Shown here piece after piece: positions 56,038 to 64,000 of a DNA stretch of 64,000 nt. Each line of letters opens with the position of its first letter. Within the stretch, counting starts at the first letter, position 1. This stretch comes from Micropterix aruncella. Its lineage: Eukaryota > Arthropoda > Insecta > Lepidoptera > Micropterigidae. A program made the position numbers and the translations under genes. A model generated the notes under the pieces. The model was not told where the DNA came from. It worked only from the letters and a program-made list of their open reading frames with translations, and did no database searches. The DNA lies in contig OX155955.1 of the NCBI GenBank assembly GCA_944548615.1, positions 1,335,288 to 1,399,287 of the forward strand. Reading direction: 5' to 3'.

Positions 56038-57003
56038 TCGTGCACTTTATTTTTTTCAAATACGATTCAATTTTCAGCTGTCGGATGGCATTGAATTTGC
56101 AGATTAAAATGAACTTAGCTACAATTTAAGACAGTTGTGCCAATCTAATAGAAGAAAAAAAAACGCAATGTGTATTTGGTCAACCAAGACATACCACAAC
56201 TACAAAAATACAATACAACTTTAAACGAAATATATTATATATTTAGAGCACTAGTAGATATTTTTGAGACAAGTAATTAGTGCTCTTTGTTAAAATGCTC
56301 AGATTATTTAGATATTATTAAATGTAAATATATCTGTAAATGTAGAAATGTTTAATTAGGTAACTGGTTTATTATATTTCCTCTGGCAGAATTGAACAGG
56401 TGTCGGCCTTGAATATGAATACGTTACCATATTGTTTTCCTGTATAAAAAATGTCGTATAGATTATTTTAACAATATGCCTGGCGGAATATGCCTAAATA
56501 TACATACATACGGAGTGTTCAAGACAGCTCGACCTCCTTTTCAAAAGGTTACTCTGTATGCCAAAGAGTAACTGGATGTTTTTATGCAACTGCTGTTGCG
56601 CTTCTGCTACTGTTTTTAAAGACTTTAAAATGCTATTTATAAAATATGTATATGAACAATGACGTCGTATGAGCATATATGGTGCAGTACTATTTATAAA
56701 ATGTCGTAAAATAGACTTAAGAAAACAAACGCCCTTTGTGTGTTGTGTTTTGTTATGTGGCATTAAACGTTTTTTTTATAATAAACTTTCGAAAATTCAA
56801 ATGTTTATTTCTAGGTAAGAAATGGCCAAATCGAAAAGGCTGTAAGTAGACTTTCAATTCGGTTGTGTATGTAGAATAAGTTCCTGCACATAAAATCACC
56901 TAACATATTATTATGTACACTTAATATCTATATATTAATTTAAAAAGTGTTTTTTCCTGTAACGGCCATATTGCGAGAACTGCTAGGTGTAAAGATTTGG
57001 TTA

Positions 57004-57232
57004 ATGTGTCTAAAAAAATCTCTCGGTCTGTAGATGTGTAATAAAAAAATAAAATTAAAACAAGGAAATAAAATAGAAAAATACAAATTTATAGCGCCAT
57101 CTACTGGATCTCCGCGCGGTCGCACAAAACGGTCGCGCGGATGGCACTTTATTTTTTAAATTTTAATAACTTATGTATATATTTTTCTTTGTTGATGACA
57201 TATCTACAGACCGAGAGATTTATTAGACACCT
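57004..57232. mobile_element. MITE-like element with about 27-bp inverted ends, copy 2
   Basis: Second copy of 50618-50846, carried by the tandem duplication. Confidence 0.65.
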
Positions 57233-57325
57233 CAGCCAAATTTTTATACCCCGCCATCTGCTGGATTACAGCGTGACCTTGTTGTACTGTAAACGGGTGA
57301 CCCTCTAACGGACGATTGATAAACT

Positions 57326-57964
57326 GCATTGACATTATGTCAAAATTGTATAAATTTGGGCAATATTCAAAACTATATTGGAGCTTTTGGTAGAGGCTTC
57401 AAAACTTGTGGCGATACTATCAGAGAACTCCTTGATTCAAGGTTATCAAAAAAATGGTTGACATTATGTGGGTTAAAGCTGGTGGCTCTAGCCAAACTTG
57501 TGGCTTCGGGTGTTCCAATGGACAGAGAAGAGTGTCTTTACAAAAATGACGTAAACCAATCGCAGCCAGCTAGTTTGTTCGATTCCCAAGACTTTGGAAC
57601 TTTCAATTTATTGGAAATAGCAAGTTCGAACGCTATTTTCCGAATATCCTTGGGAGACAAACCGAAATAAATACTTGAAGCCAGAAGTATATATATATCC
57701 AATTCTTCTTCCTGTTCAGCAGTAAAAATCTGTAGATTCCTTTGGTAGCCTATTTTTGTAAATGGTGTTGATACGGCCGTATTGCTTATCTCTTCGGTAG
57801 TAAATTTGTTACACTACCTTGTTGAAGTGCGATAATTATTTCCGAAATCCTTTGCAACACACCTTATGGATTTACCATGGTTTTTCACTTCTCTTGCAGC
57901 ACGCAACATCAATGCTGGTGAAACAAGCCCTGGAGTTGATTTTCTCATGTGATGTCGTGGCATT
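57326..57964 (-). pseudogene. Pogo/Tigger-like transposase N-terminus, decayed, copy 2
   Basis: Second copy of 50940-51578 from the tandem duplication, with the same stops and one substitution near 57516. Confidence 0.85.
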
Positions 57965-58456
57965 TTTATGACTAGCTCTGAAACAAATATTCATGTAGAA
58001 AAATCCCAAAGAGCCAACTAAAAAGGCAGCATACGTGCATGTGACAACCATCCCCCGTCAATCTGAGACAACCTGCCCCAAACCTAGTTTTAAGAAAAAA
58101 CCTCCCAAAATAAATTTAAATCAATGTTTATTTAAGAAACCATATATGGCGATATTATGTAATACATATTTAACATCATAAATAAACAGTAAGGTATATT
58201 ACTATGCAAAATTTAAGAATAATTACGAGACTGGACACAGATGCACAAAAAAATACTTTCGCTGTTCGAAAAAAACGAACGCACGTTACGGCATGCCAGA
58301 GCGGACTGAACTGAAGTAGGGGGGAAGGTGTTGCTCTCGCGCTCCTTCGACACCGATTAATGAGCTTATTAGTTCGTTCAGTTTTCTATTATGACCGCTG
58401 TGACAACCAACCCGTGAGACAACCATACCCGGTCTCCCCTACCGTATGCCCGAGAG

Positions 58457-58553
58457 TCACCGAAACGTCGGGTGCTACAAATTTCACGCGGTAAATTCGT
58501 TTTCTATCCTATTTATAATTTCAATCAACCGCGATAGTCTTCGATTTTATATT
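58457..58553 (+). mobile_element. Single arm of the foldback element, copy 2
   Basis: Duplicated copy of 52071-52167. Confidence 0.85.
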
Positions 58554-61500
58554 AAAAGCAATTGTTCAGTTAGATTACCATTTAATTTAAATTTTAAGTA
58601 CAAGAAATATTCACTTTCAATTTAAGGTTAAAATTTACTTTTATTTGTATTTACATATTAAAGTAGAAAATTTGTAGTAATTTGATGATTTTTATTTTTT
58701 TATTTTTATTAAATGTAGATATTATTATATTGTTTATTGTAACAAAAAAAAACATTTTCAAAACCTCCAATTTTGCATGACAAGTCGTAGTTTATTTAAT
58801 GGATAGGTATAAAGAGAGGCACACTGATTTTCACTGGCAGAATAAAGAGTATTTATCACAATACCCTTTTGTGATTTTAAGTTATAAATCACCTACACGT
58901 AAATTTACTTAAGTCTGTGTTTGAATAATAATAAAAAATTTGAAATTAAATAATTTTTAAATACTGCAATCTATCGGAACGCAATCGAATAGTAAAAACT
59001 TACTCTAAGTAGTAAAATTTAAGGTGTAGCAGGTAGTATGAAGTTCAACCGCTAGATGGCAAGATTGACCATTTTGAATTTAATAGTGCACCTTGTCTCC
59101 GAAAACTTCTATACCACGAAATGTAGGTAAACTAAAAGAATTAACAGACAAAATAATAATTTAATATATATTTACCAAAGCTAAATAATTTTCAAAATCG
59201 TTAAATATTTTATAGACAAAGTTTGTTATCAAGATATCCAATATTTATACAGAATGCACATCGAACTGAACGCAAAAAATGCTGAATATTTCGTTTTTGA
59301 CCACCCAGCCTTATTTCTAGTATAAAATATATAGTGAAAGGTCATATAGACCCAATATAGGGTATATATAGGATATATTTTGGTATAATATATAGGATAA
59401 TAGTAATAAAAATAAAAAGCTTTATTGGTTAAAACAAGGGGCCGATACAGGCGATACATGCCTAGAGGCAATATTCTGTACTTACATAATATAAAGTTTA
59501 CGCAATAGAAACTAACCTACATACACTATAGAATTAGACGGCGCAAAAAACTATATTTTAAGAGTTGTGGCACATAACGTGACACCCAAAAATAAACGAT
59601 ACAAGGACATATAAGTAGCGCTCGTTGGAAAAAAACGGTAAATTAAAGTAATGAAATGAAATCACTGCTGTCATCATGGATAGAAGTAGCAAGTTATTCT
59701 CACGATATGTTTAAATTCCGATATGTTTAAAATTACCTTTTTAAACATATCGGAGATATCTTGATCGCATTGAACCAATCAACAAGTTCACCAAGAGATG
59801 TATGTTTGTATACTTATAGAAAATTACCTAGTATTTATATTATTTTAAAATATCATAAGGAACATACCTAATAAATACAAAATAATACGTACGATCAGTC
59901 ATCAATTGCGACTGATGATAATTAAACATTCTGATAAATAAAATAACTGAACGTTTGCTAATGTATACTCATATAATGTCTGTTAGTATAGGTATATAGG
60001 GTGACTACATAACAGAAATAATATATATATATCGATTAGAATGCCATTAGAATGCGCGTAATAACAATGTATTGAAACCTGTATACTGGAATGAAAACTG
60101 ACACATTTATGTAAATAATAATAAAATAATAAGAGCTATGATTTAAAATTTCGTTTCTTATAATATTAGAATAATATTTTGAGATAGGATACCGTAACAA
60201 CTCATTCAGGACGCTATATATTGGACTACTGGACATAAGAGAAAATTAATCAATGTTTGGAAGTATGAGTCCCATCTACTCGTTGAGTTTTACAGTAATA
60301 TCCTACCTGCCAAATCGTAGTATAATAAATGGTTGTATATAGACAGGAATACCAAACAAGTAAATATATTAGAAGGAATAAAAAACACGACTGCCGTTAC
60401 ATAGGTGAACATATTACATAGAGTGAACATTAGCCGTTACATATTTATATATTTTTGTTTAGGAAATATTTGTGTTTTATGTATTTATCCCTATATATAT
60501 ATATATATATATATTTTCCAACATATATATTTTCAGAATTTACTAAGTTGGACCTTTCATTTACCATACACTAAACACGATACATTTATGTTAATTTATT
60601 GACATTTAGACAACTATGTAGGTACTTGACGTTTTGACAGTTAACGTACCATATCACACTCAGGATGACATAAAGGTTCTAAGAGTACTACATACTTCTA
60701 AATGAAACGGAAAATGTACATAGATGAACCCGGAATACATCACACTCTTTTTTGATGGGCAGTCATGTAAACAAAATAAGTCACGGCGTGTTTAGATCAT
60801 CACCTACTGGGCTACTGATCATATGAAAAGATCAATCGATGAGTATGAGTATGAATAAATCTATGAGTTTCATAGTAAAATCCTAAGTGCGAAAGCATAG
60901 TATGGCATTGAGCCAACTAATGCACGACCCTATACAATGCACCTACTAATGTGCTGTGAGCTTTATAATACCCATTTAAATGGTACTGATATGTTTAATA
61001 ATTCCATAATCACTTATAAATACTCCGTAAATCAAACCCTAACCCGGATTAATTAATTTATTTATTTAAGAATTATTACTATAAAACATTGATTTGCTTA
61101 CAAAAATAACTGGAACCCAATGCCAAAACCTTAACCTTTTGCTTATTTGATTCTGTCACCCAACTGGGACTAGCCCGTTCTAGGGTGGACAGGACTCTAA
61201 TATTATAATCAATTATATACAAGTTTCAGTAATAAGCTAATAACACTAAATTGCCCTAAATTGTTGTCTTCAAAAAAAAACATAATAATAATAAATAAAA
61301 TGAAATTACATATCGGCAATAAATATAATATAAAATTCAATTAAATAATATTAATTAGGTTATAAGTGAGAAAAGAAAGAAAGAGTCATTAATATTTAAT
61401 ATATGTTAAGTAATTTACTATATGTAAAACCGATACAATAAGCTGACTATTCGTTTCAGCTGTTTTTATTGATTATTATTATTGTTATTATATTTTATAT

Positions 61501-62058
61501 ACGCCATTACTAACATCATACACGCTCACACTCCACACTTACACGCTTAACACACTCCCACAAACACATACACACACCCTGAATTCTAGACTCTTATGTA
61601 GTTCTAAAATTGAAGATACATTAGTTTTATTAAGTAGTTTTTTTTAAAACGTAATTTATGTAATTTTATTGAAATCCTTAACCGGTTTTATTTGTTGTAA
61701 GTCTGTATACCTACATTTTTTTAAATATTATTACATTATTACTGTGTGATTTCTCAATAAATAATTGAATTGAATTGCATTGAATTAATGTATATTTTAA
61801 AAACCACAAGCTGTCGTTGGAAACGAGCGCTCTAACTTGCTAACGCTTAAAAATGCAATATATTAGTAGCCATTAGGAATTCTATGTTTACGACGGCAAA
61901 TGATTATGCAGTTTTCTTTCGTTACTATTTTATGGAATTACCCGACTAGAAGTTGTAATAAAGTATCAAATGGAGTCACTTTTACTGCCGCTGGCTAGAT
62001 AAGGGTGGCTTTTACCACCAAAAGTAGCCGCTATGACCGCTATTCAACCACTATTACG

Positions 62059-62236
62059 CTAAAAGACGTATAAAATGAGCCTAATCCGGTCATATAGCAG
62101 TCATATTTTAACGTTTATATGACTGATATATGACCAGTTCTTGTGACTAAAAGCTGTAGCGATAACGTTGTCATGACCGTTATATAGCCAATTTGTGGTA
62201 CTTGGGATCACTAGCGCTTATACCGCTTATAAAGTA
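62059..62236. other. Unique flank right of the duplication
   Basis: ATATGACTG / CAGTCATAT-type short palindromes around 62090-62130. Nothing else. Confidence 0.4.
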
Positions 62237-62457
62237 CTAGCTGCGCCCAGCGGTTTCACCCGCGTGGTGATGGAAAATTGTGATAATGATGACAGAAAAC
62301 CATATATATTTATAAATTATAGCCTATGTGTTATTCTGATGTGTAAGCTATATTATTGTAAAGTTTCATCAAAATCCATTCAGTAGTTTTTGCGTGAAAG
62401 AGTAACAAACATCCATACATACATATAAACTTTCGCGTTTATAATATTAGTAGGATA
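62237..62457 (+). mobile_element. Lep1-like Helitron-type short repeat (tentative)
   Basis: Begins CTAGCTGCGCCCAGCGGTTT, contains AAGTTTCATCAAAATCCATT and ends AACTTTCGCGTTTATAATAT plus TAGTAGGAT. This text is characteristic of a very common short interspersed family in Lepidoptera that has been described as Helitron-like. Confidence 0.65.
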
Positions 62458-62861
62458 AATTGGTGAGATGAGGTGATGCGATTCGCTGACAACTTTCTCC
62501 ACCCTGATCAATCCTTGACGATTCCTTCCGGTGATTTCTTCAATTTCTTCCCAAATTTATCTTTTTTTTTTTATTTTTATTCATTGGATGACAACTGATA
62601 CCTGCATTGTCTCTTTGTTTTTGATATTGTGTTATGTGAATAATAATATTTTTTCTGCTGATTCATTGCAAGAACAAGATTTTTTCTTTTTTTATTGTAA
62701 TATAGAGAGTTATTCAGGATACATACAGCTGTTTCAAGACATTACATACCTACTATTAAATATACCAGAACCAAGCTAATTAAATGGCTCCACATAATAA
62801 ACATTATTTATGAAAAAGAACACATTTAAGAGAGAAGTGGAGGAAAGAGTTATTACAAAAA
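62458..62861. other. Non-coding; nothing recognised
   Basis: T-rich text with an 82-codon plus ORF (62531-62779) that shows no domain. Confidence 0.4.
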
Positions 62862-63600
62862 AATTAAATGTTTCTTCTTAGGGTGCCTTTCCAACTAGTG
62901 AAGGTTGGCAATCAGCTCTGCATATGTCTTTTTGTCCTTCGCCAGGCAAAACGATTCGGCAACTTTCGTAATCCCAGTCCATTCTCGAATGTTCCGCAAT
63001 CAAGACATCCGTCTACGGCCTGGTCTCCTCTGCCCTGCATCTTTTCCCATAATGAGTTGCAGGAGTTCGTATCAGTCGTGCCTAAGCACGTTACCCAGGT
63101 ATGCAGCTTTGCACTGTTTGATGGTCTGCCATAGCTTGCGTTTTCGGGCGATGCGCCATAGAACTTTTGAGTCCAAGATATCGACATCGTGCCCACATCT
63201 CGAATGCTTCTATACGTTTCCTGTGATCTTCGTTAATATTCCAGAAGTATGAGCCACATGTAGCACTGGGGAAGACATATTCGAAGTGGGATTTTCAGGC
63301 TTTGGTTGCAAAGGACCTTTTTCATTTTTCCAAAGGCGCTGCGTGCAATTTCGATGCGAGTCTTGATCTCCACTTCACTGTCCCAGTTTTGTGTAAGTCA
63401 GGTGCCAAGGAATTTATATTTATTAACTTGTTCTAGTTTTTGGCCCACCACAAAATTACTAGGTTGGATATTGGGATAATTAGAAATGACCATAGACTTA
63501 GTCTTGGTGACATTCATCCTGAAATCAGCTTTGGCACTATACTCATTTACTCGGTCAACAATCTCCTGTAGCTCGGGTTTCGTAGATGCCATGAGAACAC
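62862..63600 (-). pseudogene. RTE-like LINE reverse transcriptase C-terminus, decayed
   Basis: Minus frames: ELQEIVDRVNEYSAKADFRM, NVTKTKSMVISN, LEQVNKYKFLGT-stop, QNWDSEVEIKTRIEIARSAF, GKMKKVLCNQSLKIPLRI and RIEAFEMWA. Same family as 13564-14182 (YLGAWVNEEWD, RTRIEIA, RILHCYVW) but a different subfamily. At least three stops or shifts. It ends at an A/GAA-rich tail near 62880-62862. Confidence 0.8.
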
Positions 63601-64000
63601 CTCAAGTTGTTGATGAGGCGGCCATTTATTTAATAATCCTAGTTCAAATTCGTTAAATTAATTATACAACACAATTATTAACGGCAGCTGCCCCATTGAA
63701 TACGTCAAAATCGCTAAACCGTCAAATACAAATCTTATTTGGTCAATAAATGTAACAGTTTTGTACATAATACTGTTAAACCGCGGAAGATGGAACAATT
63801 CCGTTTGGAGCGTAGATCGCGATGGTATCTCCAATGGAATGGCAAAAATCCATTTGATGCCGATCCATCCAATAGATGTACCCTATCAACAACTTATGGA
63901 AAAATACCACATCTGCGAATAATTAAAGCGCATGAAGTAGCTGCTCCTTTATAGTTGAAGGAGGACAAATAGCTGCGATGATTTAAATGCTTTAAGAAGA
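63601..64000. other. Window end; nothing recognised
   Basis: A 72-codon plus ORF (63739-63954, TTG first codon) has no family signature and no splice context that I can support. Confidence 0.4.

Larger units (their letters stand above)
55672..62058 (+). repeat. Tandem segmental duplication, copy 2 (6387 bp)
   Basis: Collinear with 49312-55671 at offsets of 6360, 6389, 6386 and 6387 as the small indels accumulate. After 62058 the sequence becomes unique (CTAAAAGACG). All sub-features of copy 1 recur here. Confidence 0.95.

Overview
The window looks like AT-rich insect DNA, most probably from a moth or butterfly. Supporting signs are a first coding exon of an insect-type nicotinic acetylcholine receptor alpha subunit, an arthropod TATA plus TCAGT core promoter in front of a signal-peptide exon, tRNA-headed SINEs, mariner and pogo/Tigger relics, and a short copy that resembles the Lep1-type Helitron-like repeats of Lepidoptera. 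There is no bacterial or viral gene content, no rRNA, no functional tRNA gene and no CRISPR array. Most of the sequence is transposable-element debris around two host gene pieces.

Positions 1-13145 are one Ty3/gypsy-type LTR retrotransposon on the minus strand, cut by the left window edge. Its 5' LTR is 12761-13145 and the visible part of its 3' LTR is 1-309. The shared 309 bp appear identical, so the insertion is young. Gag (9117-7864) overlaps Pol in the -1 frame and carries a canonical A-AAA-AAC slippery heptamer. Pol (protease, RT, RNase H, integrase with DD35E) has one frame break inside RNase H at about 6250. The non-coding leader (about 3.6 kb) and the 3' non-coding region (about 4.5 kb) are unusually long.

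Positions 13146-28300 hold no convincing host exon. The stretch contains decayed non-LTR retrotransposon fragments, a SINE, foldback and tandem repeats, a Tigger-like relic and diverged direct duplications. At 28514-28311 (minus) lies the first coding exon of the receptor subunit, with a CpG-rich upstream block; its later exons were not found in this window.

Positions 33090-43145 (plus) carry a three-exon gene predicted here for an uncharacterised secreted, helical, cysteine-bearing protein of 308 aa. The exons are 33145-33189, 39141-39803 and 42927-43145, all joined in phase 0. Its introns are full of transposons, including copies of a roughly 660-bp retroposon family seen at least four times in the window. 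Two of these copies have clear target-site duplications of 11 and 14 bp.

Positions 43146-49311 are again repeat relics: LINE fragments, a mariner relic and a tandem-repeat block shared with 18.7 kb. Positions 49312-62058 are a nearly perfect head-to-tail duplication of a 6.4-kb unit (49312-55671 and 55672-62058). It is either a very recent segmental duplication or an assembly artefact. The right end holds a Helitron-like repeat and an RTE-like LINE fragment.
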